The notes under the pieces: generated by a model | Seen by the model: only the letters and a program-made list of their open reading frames with translations | Database searches by the model: none | What the model was told of the DNA's origin: nothing | From: an uncultured Dorea sp. | Lineage (GTDB): Bacteria > Bacillota > Clostridia > Lachnospirales > Lachnospiraceae | Assembly (NCBI GenBank): GCA_947647815.1 | Contig: CANSLW010000004.1 | Location: 1-41,725, forward strand | Direction: 5' to 3' | DNA length: 41,725 nucleotides | Shown: positions 15,724 through 23,720 of the stretch, piece after piece | How positions within the stretch are numbered: position 1 is the stretch's first letter | Layout of the letters: each line of letters opens with the position of its first letter | Program-made: the position numbers and the translations under genes

Positions 15724-16572
15724 ATGAGTTATGCAGATAAGGTTTTTATAGATATGTGCAGGGATATCATAGATTATGGGACGGATACCAGTGGGGAGAA
15801 GGTCCGCCCGAGATGGGAAGATGGGAGCGCGGCTTATACTGTCAAGCGGTTTGGCGTGGTGAACAGGTATGATCTGTCTAAGGAATTCCCGGCATTGACG
15901 CTTCGAAGGACGGCGATTAAAAGCTGTACTGATGAGATTCTGTGGATCTGGCAGAAGAAATCCAACAATATTCATGATTTGAACAGCCATATATGGGACA
16001 GTTGGGCAGATGAGGACGGTTCTATCGGCAAAGCTTATGGTTATCAGGCGGGGGTTAAGAATGTATACCGGGAAGGGATGTTCGACCAGACGGACCGGGT
16101 AATCTATGATCTTAAGAATAATCCTTACAGCCGGCGGATTATGACGAATCTCTATGTCCATCAGGACCTGCACGAGATGAATCTCTATCCTTGTGCCTAT
16201 AGTATGACATTCAATGTGACAAAGGAGAAAGATACAGATCAGCTGGTTCTGAACGGTATATTGAACCAGAGGTCGCAGGATGTTCTTACGGCAAATAACT
16301 GGAATGTGTGCCAGTATGCAGTGTTGATGCATATGCTTGCCCAGGTATGTGATATGAGAGCAGGCGAGTTTGTCCATGTGATTGCTGATGCACATATCTA
16401 TGACAGGCATATACCGCTGGTGGAAGAACTGATCAGCAGGGAACCTCTGCCGGCGCCGAAGTTCTGGCTGAATCCGGAGATTAAGGATTTCTATAAGTTT
16501 ACCCGTGATGATGTAAAACTGATAGATTATGAGACACATGAACAGATACGGAACATTCCGGTCGCTGTTTAA
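15724..16572 (+). CDS. thyA: Thymidylate synthase (divergent clostridial type)
   Basis: A 282-aa ThyA-family enzyme that methylates dUMP to dTMP using methylene-tetrahydrofolate. The phosphate-binding SRRIMTNL and the stretch NQRSQDVL correspond to the conserved Arg-Arg and QRSxD blocks. The catalytic cysteine is C157 in LYPCAYSM. The residue after the cysteine is Ala rather than the His of the usual PPCH motif, and the Gln of the following QF is replaced. The Asn of the substrate-recognition FN motif seems retained (NNWNVCQYA). ATG 15724 is preferred over GTG 15718 because AGGAG is at 15711-15715. A -10 TATAAT is at 15643-15648. It heads a thyA-DHFR unit, and DHFR regenerates its cofactor. 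Confidence 0.9.
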   Translation: MSYADKVFIDMCRDIIDYGTDTSGEKVRPRWEDGSAAYTVKRFGVVNRYDLSKEFPALTLRRTAIKSCTDEILWIWQKKSNNIHDLNSHIWDSWADEDGSIGKAYGYQAGVKNVYREGMFDQTDRVIYDLKNNPYSRRIMTNLYVHQDLHEMNLYPCAYSMTFNVTKEKDTDQLVLNGILNQRSQDVLTANNWNVCQYAVLMHMLAQVCDMRAGEFVHVIADAHIYDRHIPLVEELISREPLPAPKFWLNPEIKDFYKFTRDDVKLIDYETHEQIRNIPVAV

Positions 16573-16599
16573 GAGGTAAGATGAAGGGAGAAAGTAAGG

Positions 16600-17088
16600 A
16601 TGAATCTGATCGTAGCCGTAGATAAGAACTGGGCAATAGGCAAGGACAACCGGATGATGTGGAGCATCCCTGCAGATATGAAGTTTTTCAGGGAGACTAC
16701 CAAGGGAAATGTCGTGATTATGGGAAGAAAGACTTTGGAGAGTTTTCCTCAGGGACAGCCGCTTAAGAACCGGGTAAATATCGTGATTACAAAGAATGCA
16801 GACTATAAGGTAAAAGGTGCGGTAATCGTCCACAGCGTGGAGGAAGCGCTTAAAGAAGCACGAAAGTATGAAGGGGAAGTTTTTGTGATTGGCGGGGAGA
16901 GTATCTATCGTGCCATGCTTTCACTTTGTGATAAAGCATACGTAACGAAGATAGACCATGCTTATGATGCGGATACATATTTCCCGAATCTGGATCAAGA
17001 TGAAGAGTGGAGAATGACTCAGATTAGTGAAGAGCAGACATGTTTTGACTTGGAATATTACTTTACAATATATGAGAAAGTGAAATAG
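16600..17088 (+). CDS. folA: Dihydrofolate reductase
   Basis: A 162-aa DHFR reducing dihydrofolate to tetrahydrofolate with NADPH. The N-terminal MNLIVAVDKNWAIGKDN holds the AIG adenine-end signature. The substrate acid is probably D28 within SIPADMKFF, and the NADPH-binding IMGRKTLESF and FVIGGESIY are present. The length is the family norm. It follows thymidylate synthase by 27 nt and precedes a glycosyltransferase by 2 nt; the thyA-folA pairing is typical because thymidylate synthesis consumes reduced folate. Confidence 0.95.
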   Translation: MNLIVAVDKNWAIGKDNRMMWSIPADMKFFRETTKGNVVIMGRKTLESFPQGQPLKNRVNIVITKNADYKVKGAVIVHSVEEALKEARKYEGEVFVIGGESIYRAMLSLCDKAYVTKIDHAYDADTYFPNLDQDEEWRMTQISEEQTCFDLEYYFTIYEKVK

Positions 17089-17090
17089 CT

Positions 17091-18296
17091 ATGAGAATCC
17101 TAAGTATAACAGCGCAGAAACCTAATAGTACCGGAAGCGGAGTCTATCTGACGGAACTGGTGAAAGAATATGCGGCCCAGGGGCATGAGCAGGCAGTTGT
17201 GGCAGGCATATATCAGGATGATGTTGTAGAACTGCCAAAAGGAGTTGGATTTTATCCGGTTTATTTCGAAAGTGAGAAGCTGCCATTCCCGATTGTGGGG
17301 ATGTCCGATGAGATGCCTTACAGAAGTACACGGTATTGTGACATGACACCGAAAATGACAGATCAGTTTCAGAAAACGTTCTTAGAGGTGATTGACAGTG
17401 CAATAAGAGAGTTCGTTCCAGAACTGATTCTGTGTCATCATCTGTATCTGTTGACTGCGATTGTCAGAGAACATTTTCCAAAGTTTTGTATCTATGGCTT
17501 CTGTCATAATACGGATCTTAGACAGATGGTGAAGACAGACCTTAAGAGAGATTATATCAGAGAACAGATTCCAAAGCTTGATCGGATCTTCGTTCCGCAG
17601 GAAGCACAGAGAGAAGGAGTGCTTCAGATCTATGAAGCAGACCCGGTGAAGATTGAGGCTGTCGGAATGGGGTATAATAATAAAGTATTTTTCTTTGCAG
17701 GAGAGAAGAAAAATGATGGTGTGACAAGACTGGTATTTGCAGGAAAGATTGCAGAGAAAAAGGGTGTTATAAGTCTGCTGAGGAGTCTTTCTGTCCTGTA
17801 TGGCAGAGGAATAAATGTTAAGAAAGATGAACTGATAGTCCAGCTTGCCGGAAGTGCAGGGAATCAGGAGGAGTATGTGACAATCAGGAATATGGCAGAG
17901 GAATGTCCTTATGAGGTTCGGTTCTTAGGCAGGCTTACACAAACGGAACTGGCGAAGATATATAACGAAAGTGATATCTTCGTATTGCCATCATTCTTTG
18001 ACGGACTTCCGCTTACGATTATCGAGGCCCTGGCTTGTGGAGACCGGATTGTGGTGTCGGATCTTCCGGGTATTAAAGAATGGCTTGAAGAGTATGCACC
18101 GGGCGCGGACGTCAGGTATGTCCGGATGCCCCGGATGAGAAATGCAGATGAACCAGTACCAGAATCCCTTCCAGAGTTCGAGGAACGTCTGGCGGATGCT
18201 CTGTCTGCCAGCATTGAAACCAAAGTAAGAAAGAGGGCGGACGTCAGCAGGATATCCTGGGAAGGAATCGCGCGGAAGGTTATATCTACACATTAG
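17091..18296 (+). CDS. Glycosyltransferase family 4 protein
   Basis: A 401-aa GT-B fold glycosyltransferase. The N-terminal domain starts MRILSITAQKPNSTGSGVYL, resembling the glycine loop of GT4 enzymes. The C-terminal nucleotide-sugar domain shows FAGKIAEKKGVISLL and the EX7E-like PSFFDGLPLTIIEALACG, with the acidic pair bracketing the donor site. No membrane helix is seen. Donor and acceptor cannot be read. It starts 2 nt after the DHFR stop and so is probably transcribed with thyA-folA, although a functional link to folate metabolism is not obvious; it may simply have been captured by that promoter. Confidence 0.85.
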   Translation: MRILSITAQKPNSTGSGVYLTELVKEYAAQGHEQAVVAGIYQDDVVELPKGVGFYPVYFESEKLPFPIVGMSDEMPYRSTRYCDMTPKMTDQFQKTFLEVIDSAIREFVPELILCHHLYLLTAIVREHFPKFCIYGFCHNTDLRQMVKTDLKRDYIREQIPKLDRIFVPQEAQREGVLQIYEADPVKIEAVGMGYNNKVFFFAGEKKNDGVTRLVFAGKIAEKKGVISLLRSLSVLYGRGINVKKDELIVQLAGSAGNQEEYVTIRNMAEECPYEVRFLGRLTQTELAKIYNESDIFVLPSFFDGLPLTIIEALACGDRIVVSDLPGIKEWLEEYAPGADVRYVRMPRMRNADEPVPESLPEFEERLADALSASIETKVRKRADVSRISWEGIARKVISTH

Positions 18297-18330
18297 CTGG
18301 TAACCAGGTAAAGTGGTTAAAAATATCTGG

Positions 18331-18360
18331 TTGACAAGTATACTGGCAGTCAACTATAAT
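18331..18360 (+). promoter_or_regulatory. Sigma-A promoter of the ilvB T-box transcript
   Basis: A consensus TTGACA (18331-18336) and a perfect TATAAT (18355-18360), 18 nt apart, lie just ahead of the T-box leader, so the leader should start near 18367. Confidence 0.82.
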
Positions 18361-18367
18361 AGTAATA

Positions 18368-18713
18368 ATCATTTAGAGAAATGCAATGACAAGGAGGAGT
18401 AGGCAGGTATCTGAAGCCAAGAGAGAAGATGGTTGGTGAGAATCTTCGTGACGGATCTGCAGAAGTAGCCTTTGAGCAGTGAACCGAAAGGGCAGATGAC
18501 GGTGTCGGCTGTAGTATCGATCTGATACGCAGTACGGTGGATGGATGAGAGCCTGAGTAGACTTCAACGCAGTCCCAGCGTTAGAGGGGAGCGGTATCGG
18601 AGCAATGAGTGATTTCCCGTACCGGCAGAGTGCAAAGAGTCATCTCTTTGAAGTTAGGTGGTACCACGGATGTAATATTCGCCCTAAGCAAGAAGCTTAG
18701 GGTGTTTTTTTTC
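18368..18713 (+). promoter_or_regulatory. T-box leader, valine (GUA) specifier, upstream of ilvB
   Basis: A tRNA-sensing T-box riboswitch. The T-box sequence AGGTGGTACCACGG is at 18656-18669 with the UGGU bulge (18659-18662) that pairs with an ACCA tRNA 3' end. Stem I shows AGAGA and a GGTTGGTGAG distal loop. Its 3' side returns through GGATCTGC to the specifier loop, whose alignment to the well-known glyQS layout (GAA, specifier, purine, then five bases before GAGC) gives GTA at 18465-18467, a valine codon. Uncharged tRNA-Val would then stabilise the antiterminator and allow ilvB expression. A terminator follows at 18682-18712. The whole 18297-18788 gap is explained by this element. Confidence 0.88.
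18682..18712 (+). terminator. T-box-controlled terminator
   Basis: CCCTAAGC (18682-18689) pairs with GCTTAGGG (18695-18702), loop AAGAA, followed by G and a run of eight T. Its left flank lies against the T-box antiterminator, as expected for transcription attenuation. Confidence 0.88.
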
Positions 18714-18788
18714 CATAACATACGGAAGAAGCTGCCGGCGGCAGGTTCTCTGGTCAGGTATTTTTACTATGAAACAGGAGGGAATTAT

Positions 18789-20510
18789 ATGAAGAAGATC
18801 AGCGGTAACAAATTGTTGGTAAAAGCGTTGAAGGAAGAAGGTGTGGACACTCTGTTCGGCTATCCGGGCGCCTGTACCATTGACATCAGCGACGAACTGT
18901 ACAAACAGGACTATGTTAAGGTGATTCTGCCGAGACAGGAAGTGGCATTGGTACATGAAGCGGACGCCTACGCAAGATCTACAGGAAAGGTTGGGGTATG
19001 TCTGGTAACCAGCGGGCCAGGTGCAACGAATCTGGTAACCGGACTTGCCACGGCATATTATGACAGTGTTCCGCTGGTATGTTTTACCGGCCAGGTAGCA
19101 AGACATCTGATTGGTAACGATGCATTTCAGGAAGTAGATATCGTGGGGATTACCAGAAGCATTACCAAGTATGGAGTGACCGTCCGTAACAGAGAGGACC
19201 TCGGCAGGATTATAAAGGAAGCTTTTTACATTGCAAGAACCGGAAGGCCGGGGCCGGTATTGATCGACCTTCCGAAAGACGTGATGGGAGAACTTGGGAA
19301 TGCAGAGTATCCGACGGAAGTGAATATCCGTGGTTACCGGCCGAATACACAGGTGCATGTAGGACAGCTTAAGAAGGCAATTAAGATGCTGAGTAAAGCA
19401 AAGCGTCCGCTTTTCTTAGCAGGAGGCGGTGTGAATATTGCCCGTGCCAACGCTGAATTCACTGAACTGGCAGAACGGACGAATATACCGGTGGTTACGA
19501 CCGTTATGGGCAGGGGAGCGATTGCGACAGATCATCCGTTATATATCGGTAATCTGGGAATGCACGGGGCATATGCATGTAATATGGCAGTTGGTGAATG
19601 CGATCTTCTGTTCTCCATAGGTACGAGGTTCAATGACCGTATTACAGGGAAACTTCATTCATTTGCACCTAATGCACAGATTGTCCATATTGACATTGAT
19701 ACGGCTGCTATTTCCAAGAATGTACAGGTAGATGTGCCGATTGTAGCTGATGCTAAGGAAGCGATTGCCAGGATGCTTGAGTATGTGGCGGAATGTGACA
19801 CAAAAGAGTGGCTGTCTGTCGTAGAAGGATGGAAACATGAGCACCCAATGCAGATGAAGAGAAAACCTATCATGACTCCGCAGGATGTAATCGATACGAT
19901 CAACCGTGTCTTTGAAGAAGTGATTGTTGTCACAGATGTAGGCCAGCATCAGATGTTTACCGCGCAGTTTATTGAACTGAATGAGAAGAAGAGGCTGTTG
20001 ATGTCCGGCGGGCTTGGAACCATGGGATATGGAATGCCTGGAGCCATCGGCGCCAAGATTGGCAATCCGGACGTACCGGTTATCTCTATCTCAGGAGACG
20101 GCGGTATGCAGATGAACATACAGGAGCTGGCAACGGCAGTGTTGGAAGAGCTTCCAATTATCAGCTGTATTTTCAATAATAACAATCTGGGTATGGTACG
20201 CCAGTGGCAGAAGTTATTCTATGGAAAGCGTTATTCCATGACCTGCTTAAGGGCAGGGGCGGCATGCCGGGGGAAATGCGGTGAAGTGGAGTGTCCGACA
20301 TATACGCCGGATTTCATCAAACTGGCAGAGAGCTATGGGGCAAAGGGAATTCGGGTAACTAAGACAGAAGAGATTGAACCTGCATTCCGTGAAGCGATGA
20401 AGAGCCAGAAGATACCTACGATTATAGAATTCGAGATTGACCCGGAGGATCTGGTATATCCGATGATTCAGCCGGGAGGGACACTGGAGGATATGATTCT
20501 GGATTGCTGA
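18789..20510 (+). CDS. ilvB: Acetolactate synthase large subunit
   Basis: Thiamine-diphosphate and FAD dependent acetohydroxyacid synthase, catalytic subunit, 573 aa, first common step of valine, leucine and isoleucine synthesis. The catalytic glutamate lies in RQEVALVHEADAYARSTG. The FAD region and the ThDP motif GDGGMQMNIQEL followed by NNNNLG are intact. An insertion near residues 486-502 holds four cysteines (C-x6-C-x3-C-x4-C) where E. coli enzymes have a short loop. The open frame extends back to 18609 inside the T-box, but the true start is ATG 18789 (MKKISGNKL) after AGGAGG. It is followed by ilvN and controlled by the T-box. Confidence 0.96.
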   Translation: MKKISGNKLLVKALKEEGVDTLFGYPGACTIDISDELYKQDYVKVILPRQEVALVHEADAYARSTGKVGVCLVTSGPGATNLVTGLATAYYDSVPLVCFTGQVARHLIGNDAFQEVDIVGITRSITKYGVTVRNREDLGRIIKEAFYIARTGRPGPVLIDLPKDVMGELGNAEYPTEVNIRGYRPNTQVHVGQLKKAIKMLSKAKRPLFLAGGGVNIARANAEFTELAERTNIPVVTTVMGRGAIATDHPLYIGNLGMHGAYACNMAVGECDLLFSIGTRFNDRITGKLHSFAPNAQIVHIDIDTAAISKNVQVDVPIVADAKEAIARMLEYVAECDTKEWLSVVEGWKHEHPMQMKRKPIMTPQDVIDTINRVFEEVIVVTDVGQHQMFTAQFIELNEKKRLLMSGGLGTMGYGMPGAIGAKIGNPDVPVISISGDGGMQMNIQELATAVLEELPIISCIFNNNNLGMVRQWQKLFYGKRYSMTCLRAGAACRGKCGEVECPTYTPDFIKLAESYGAKGIRVTKTEEIEPAFREAMKSQKIPTIIEFEIDPEDLVYPMIQPGGTLEDMILDC

Positions 20511-20544
20511 TTATGAATTACATGAAAAAGGAGATAAATAATAT

Positions 20545-21057
20545 ATGAATGGAAATGGAATGAAGAAACGATGGATATCTCTGTATGTAGAGAACCAGGT
20601 GGGAGTCTTATCCAAGATCTCCGGGCTTTTCTCCGGGAAATCTTATAATCTGGACAGTCTGACTGTTGGAACAACAGAGGACCCTACGGTTTCCAGGATG
20701 ACGATTGCTACAGTCAGCGACGATGAGACCTTTGAACAGATTAAGAAGCAGCTGAACCGTCTGGTAGAAGTAATTAAGGTGATTGATTTTACAGATATCT
20801 TTGTCCGTATGAAAGAAATCTTGTATGTCAAGGTGAGAAAATGTACACCAGAAGACAAAGTGGAGTTATTCCAGATTGCGGAGACATTTAAAGCGAAGGT
20901 AATCGATTATGGAAAAGACAGCCTTCTGCTGGAATTTGTCCAGACTGCGACGAAGAATGACGCCGTAATTAAGCTGTTGAAAGAAGAGTTCAAGAGCATT
21001 GAAGTTGTAAGAGGCGGAAGCGTCGGAATAGAGTCTATCAGTATGATGGAGCGATAG
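20545..21057 (+). CDS. ilvN: Acetolactate synthase small (regulatory) subunit
   Basis: A 170-aa regulatory subunit with an N-terminal ACT domain (YVENQVGVLSKISGLFSGK, then NLDSLTVG) that mediates valine feedback and a C-terminal ALS_ss domain ending VRGGSVGIESIS. It stimulates and regulates the ilvB product. It is separated from ilvB by 34 nt with AAAGGAG upstream of the ATG. With the valine T-box in front of ilvB, valine would control the enzyme both at transcription and at the protein. Confidence 0.95.
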   Translation: MNGNGMKKRWISLYVENQVGVLSKISGLFSGKSYNLDSLTVGTTEDPTVSRMTIATVSDDETFEQIKKQLNRLVEVIKVIDFTDIFVRMKEILYVKVRKCTPEDKVELFQIAETFKAKVIDYGKDSLLLEFVQTATKNDAVIKLLKEEFKSIEVVRGGSVGIESISMMER

Positions 21058-21111
21058 TTACTGTGAATAGTAAGGGATGATAAAAATGTTTTACAAAAAC
21101 AGAGTGCACTC

Positions 21112-21140
21112 TTGAATTTTGGATAGCAGGGGATTATAAT
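21112..21140 (+). promoter_or_regulatory. Promoter of ilvE
   Basis: A -35 TTGAAT (21112-21117) and a perfect -10 TATAAT (21135-21140) with 17-nt spacing lie 49 nt before the ilvE start. The leader is too short for a T-box. Confidence 0.72.
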
Positions 21141-21188
21141 AGGCTCAGATGAATGATAAATATGTTGAGAGAACGGAGGAATCGAAAG

Positions 21189-22214
21189 ATGGAGAAGAAA
21201 AATATTGATTGGTCTAATCTCGGTTTTGGGTATATACAGACAGAGAAGAGATACGTTTCCAATTATAAGGATGGAACGTGGGACGAAGGTGTATTAACCT
21301 CCGATGCGAATGTAGTGATTAATGAGTGTGCATGTGTACTGCAGTATGCACAGACTTGTTTTGAAGGTTTGAAAGCATATACGACGGAAGACGGGCATAT
21401 CGTGATGTTCCGGCCAGATTTGAATGCGAAGAGAATGGCAGATACAGCGAAGAGGCTTGAGATGGCAGTATTTCCAGAAGAGAGATTTCTTGACGCTGTG
21501 CATAAAGTTGTAGAGGCGAATGCGGCATATGTTCCGCCGTATGGTTCAGGCGCGACATTGTATGTGCGTCCATATCTCTTTGGCTCTAACTCGGTTATCG
21601 GTGTGAAGCCGGCAGACGAGTATCAGTTCCGTGTGTTTACGACTCCGGTTGGACCGTATTTCAAGGGCGGCGCAAAACCAATTACAATTCGTGTATGTGA
21701 TTTTGACCGTGCAGCTCCCCATGGAACCGGACATGTAAAAGCAGGACTTAATTATGCCATGAGTCTCCATGCAATCGTGGACGCTCATAATCAGGGATAT
21801 GATGAGAACATGTATCTGGACGCTGCGACCAGGACGAAGGTAGAAGAGACCGGTGGAGCGAACTTTATCTTCGTCACGAAGGACAATAAAGTGGTAACAC
21901 CGAAGTCCGATACGATTCTGCCGTCAATCACCAGACGTTCTCTTATGTATGTTGCAGAGAAGTATTTGGGGCTGGAAGTAGAAGAAAGAGAAGTGCCGTT
22001 CGAAGAAGTGAAAGAATTTACTGAGTGCGGTCTTTGCGGAACGGCGGCGGTAATCTCTCCGGTTGGAAAGGTTGTCGATCATGGCAGGGAAATCTGTTTC
22101 CCAAGCGGAATGGACGAGATGGGACCGGTAACGAAGAAATTATACGACACTCTGACCGGAATTCAGATGGGACAGATCGAAGCTCCGGAAGGATGGATTC
22201 ATGTAGTTTGTTAA
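21189..22214 (+). CDS. ilvE: Branched-chain amino acid aminotransferase
   Basis: A fold-type IV PLP aminotransferase of 341 aa, transferring the amino group between glutamate and the keto acids of valine, leucine and isoleucine. The class IV signature is the stretch EETGGANFIFVTKDNKVVTP. The PLP lysine is expected in HVKAGLNYAMSLHA, and the C-terminal GTAAVISPVG block is typical. The frame opens earlier at 21153, but ATG 21189 (MEKKNIDW) has GGAGG at 21175-21179. It has its own promoter. The neighbouring ilvBN makes this a branched-chain block, although ilvC, ilvD and leu genes are not in this window. Confidence 0.95.
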   Translation: MEKKNIDWSNLGFGYIQTEKRYVSNYKDGTWDEGVLTSDANVVINECACVLQYAQTCFEGLKAYTTEDGHIVMFRPDLNAKRMADTAKRLEMAVFPEERFLDAVHKVVEANAAYVPPYGSGATLYVRPYLFGSNSVIGVKPADEYQFRVFTTPVGPYFKGGAKPITIRVCDFDRAAPHGTGHVKAGLNYAMSLHAIVDAHNQGYDENMYLDAATRTKVEETGGANFIFVTKDNKVVTPKSDTILPSITRRSLMYVAEKYLGLEVEEREVPFEEVKEFTECGLCGTAAVISPVGKVVDHGREICFPSGMDEMGPVTKKLYDTLTGIQMGQIEAPEGWIHVVC

Positions 22215-22269
22215 TATGATGATGTTGTTGTGAATAGACACTATAATAGAAGACAGGAGTGTGCCTTTT

Positions 22270-23508
22270 ATGCCAGTAATCCGGCCTTTTAAGAGTGTGC
22301 GTCCGGCAGAAGATAAAGTATCTGCCATCGCCGCGCTTCCTTATGATGTGTATAACCGACAGGAAGCGAAAGAAGTAGTAGAGCAAAATCCCCTTTCATT
22401 TTTGAAGATAGACCGTGGGGAGACTCAGTTTCCTGACGAGACAGATATGTATTCTCTGCAGGTATATGATCGTGCCAGACAGACCTTGGAAGAGATGATT
22501 GCGGACGGTTTCTTCATCAAGGATGAGGAGTTCTGCTATTATCTATATGCACTTACATATGCCGGGCGGACACAGACGGGAGTTGTCGGCTGTGCTTCGG
22601 TGGATGATTATGTGAACGGAACAATCCGCAGACATGAGAATACCAAGGAAGATAAAGAGCAGGACAGAATCCGTCACGTAGATATATTGAATGCGCAGAC
22701 GGGGCCTATTTTTCTTGCATACCGGAGAAATCAAGAATTGGATCAGATTATCCGTACCGTGAAGGAAGACAGACCGCTGTATGATTTTACTACGGAAGAC
22801 GATGTGCGGCATCAGGTGTGGAAGATTAGCGGAGATGGAGGCACGATAGAGAAGATATCAGAGATATTTTCTAATATGGAGAATGCTTATATCGCAGACG
22901 GACACCACCGGGCGGCGTCTGCTGTGAAGGTGGGACTTAAGCGGCGCGCAGAACATCCGGAATATGACGGGACGGAGGAATTTAATTATTTTCTCTCCGT
23001 GCTGTTCCCGGCAGAGGAATTGAAGATATTGGACTATAACCGGGTTGTTACCGGGTTAAACGGCCATACCTTTCAGGAATTGTTAGGAGAGATGGATGAG
23101 AAGTTCCATATAACAGAATATCCTTCTATGTTCCAGCCGGAGCATAAAGGCGAGATAGCAATGTATGGGGAAGGAAAATGGTATAAATTAACAGTGCATG
23201 AGGATTTATATACGGATGATCCGGTTGAGGATCTGGATGTATCTATCCTGCAGAATTATGTGTTAGCCCCCCTTCTTGGCATTAAGAATCCGAAGATTGA
23301 TCCACGGATTCAGTTTGTCGGCGGAATCCGCGGACTTAAAGAGCTGGTTCGCCTTACGGATATGGAGCAGGAGAGGATTGCATTTGCCATGTATCCGACA
23401 TCAATGGATGAATTGCTCGCTGTCGCGGATTCAGGGAGGCTGATGCCTCCGAAATCCACCTGGTTTGAACCCAAATTGCGAAGCGGTTTATTTATACATA
23501 CTTTGTGA
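22270..23508 (+). CDS. DUF1015 family protein
   Basis: A 412-aa cytoplasmic protein of the DUF1015 family. Recognisable blocks are PFKSVRPAEDKVSAIAALPYDV at the N-terminus, FFIKDEEFCYYLYAL, the histidine-rich YIADGHHRAASA in the middle and the C-terminal ESTWFEPKLRSGL-like ending (here KSTWFEPKLRSGL). The family is ParB-like in part of its fold and has no confirmed biochemical role; in some genomes it neighbours serine biosynthesis genes. A GTG at 22261 is in frame, but ATG 22270 is better placed behind AGGAG (22254-22258). It follows ilvE by 55 nt. Confidence 0.9.
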   Translation: MPVIRPFKSVRPAEDKVSAIAALPYDVYNRQEAKEVVEQNPLSFLKIDRGETQFPDETDMYSLQVYDRARQTLEEMIADGFFIKDEEFCYYLYALTYAGRTQTGVVGCASVDDYVNGTIRRHENTKEDKEQDRIRHVDILNAQTGPIFLAYRRNQELDQIIRTVKEDRPLYDFTTEDDVRHQVWKISGDGGTIEKISEIFSNMENAYIADGHHRAASAVKVGLKRRAEHPEYDGTEEFNYFLSVLFPAEELKILDYNRVVTGLNGHTFQELLGEMDEKFHITEYPSMFQPEHKGEIAMYGEGKWYKLTVHEDLYTDDPVEDLDVSILQNYVLAPLLGIKNPKIDPRIQFVGGIRGLKELVRLTDMEQERIAFAMYPTSMDELLAVADSGRLMPPKSTWFEPKLRSGLFIHTL

Positions 23509-23583
23509 AACAACGAAGTTGTTTCCCCGCCCGAAAGGGCATGAATTACGGGATGCCCCTAAAGGGTATACCGTGTGAAACAA
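23504..23583. repeat. Short structured repeat element after DUF1015 gene
   Basis: The decamer TGTGAAACAA occurs at 23504-23513 and 23574-23583. Between the copies are a hairpin GAAACAAC-GAA-GTTGTTTC (23507-23525), a GCCC-GAAA-GGGC tetraloop hairpin (23529-23540) and an alternative pairing GGGCAT/ATGCCC (23537-23542, 23553-23558). The left copy overlaps the gene's stop codon. It looks like a small palindromic repeat element or structured 3' UTR; no gene is seen here. Confidence 0.5.
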
Positions 23584-23601
23584 TGAATTGAAATCTTGAG
23601 G

Positions 23602-23647
23602 CAGTTTTCGAATAGATCATTAACAGATCTTCGGAAACTGTTTTTTT
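23602..23647 (+). terminator. Rho-independent terminator
   Basis: CAGTTTTCGAA (23602-23612) pairs with TTCGGAAACTG (23630-23640) around a loop of about 17 nt, with G-T wobble, followed by seven T. It ends the transcript from the ilvE-DUF1015 region. Confidence 0.8.
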
Positions 23648-23652
23648 GATGC

Positions 23653-23701
23653 AAACAGTATATAACAGTTGACAACAGATATAAACTGTTATATACTGTT
23701 T
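23653..23701 (+). promoter_or_regulatory. Perfect inverted-repeat operator with embedded promoter for the GntR-ABC operon
   Basis: An 18-bp arm (23653-23670) is exactly repeated in inverse at 23684-23701 with a 13-bp spacer; the core of each half is AACAGTATATAACAGTT or its complement. A consensus promoter is embedded: -35 TTGACA (23669-23674) touching the left arm and -10 TATACT (23692-23697) inside the right arm, 17 nt apart. Binding of the adjacent GntR regulator to both arms would occlude RNA polymerase, giving autoregulation. Confidence 0.82.
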
Positions 23702-23720
23702 ATTGTAAAGGAGGGATGAA

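Noticed and set aside
15670..16833. A 387-codon minus-strand open frame opposite thyA and DHFR
   Set aside because: Both sense-strand proteins are full length with family motifs. The antisense product has no recognisable domain and no ribosome binding site.
18609..18788. A 60-residue N-terminal extension of IlvB
   Set aside because: The extension would translate the T-box antiterminator and terminator. The MKKISGNKL start at 18789 has AGGAGG and matches the family.
18684..19358. A minus-strand open frame opposite ilvB
   Set aside because: It runs across the T-box terminator and the conserved ilvB N-terminus, so it is a shadow.
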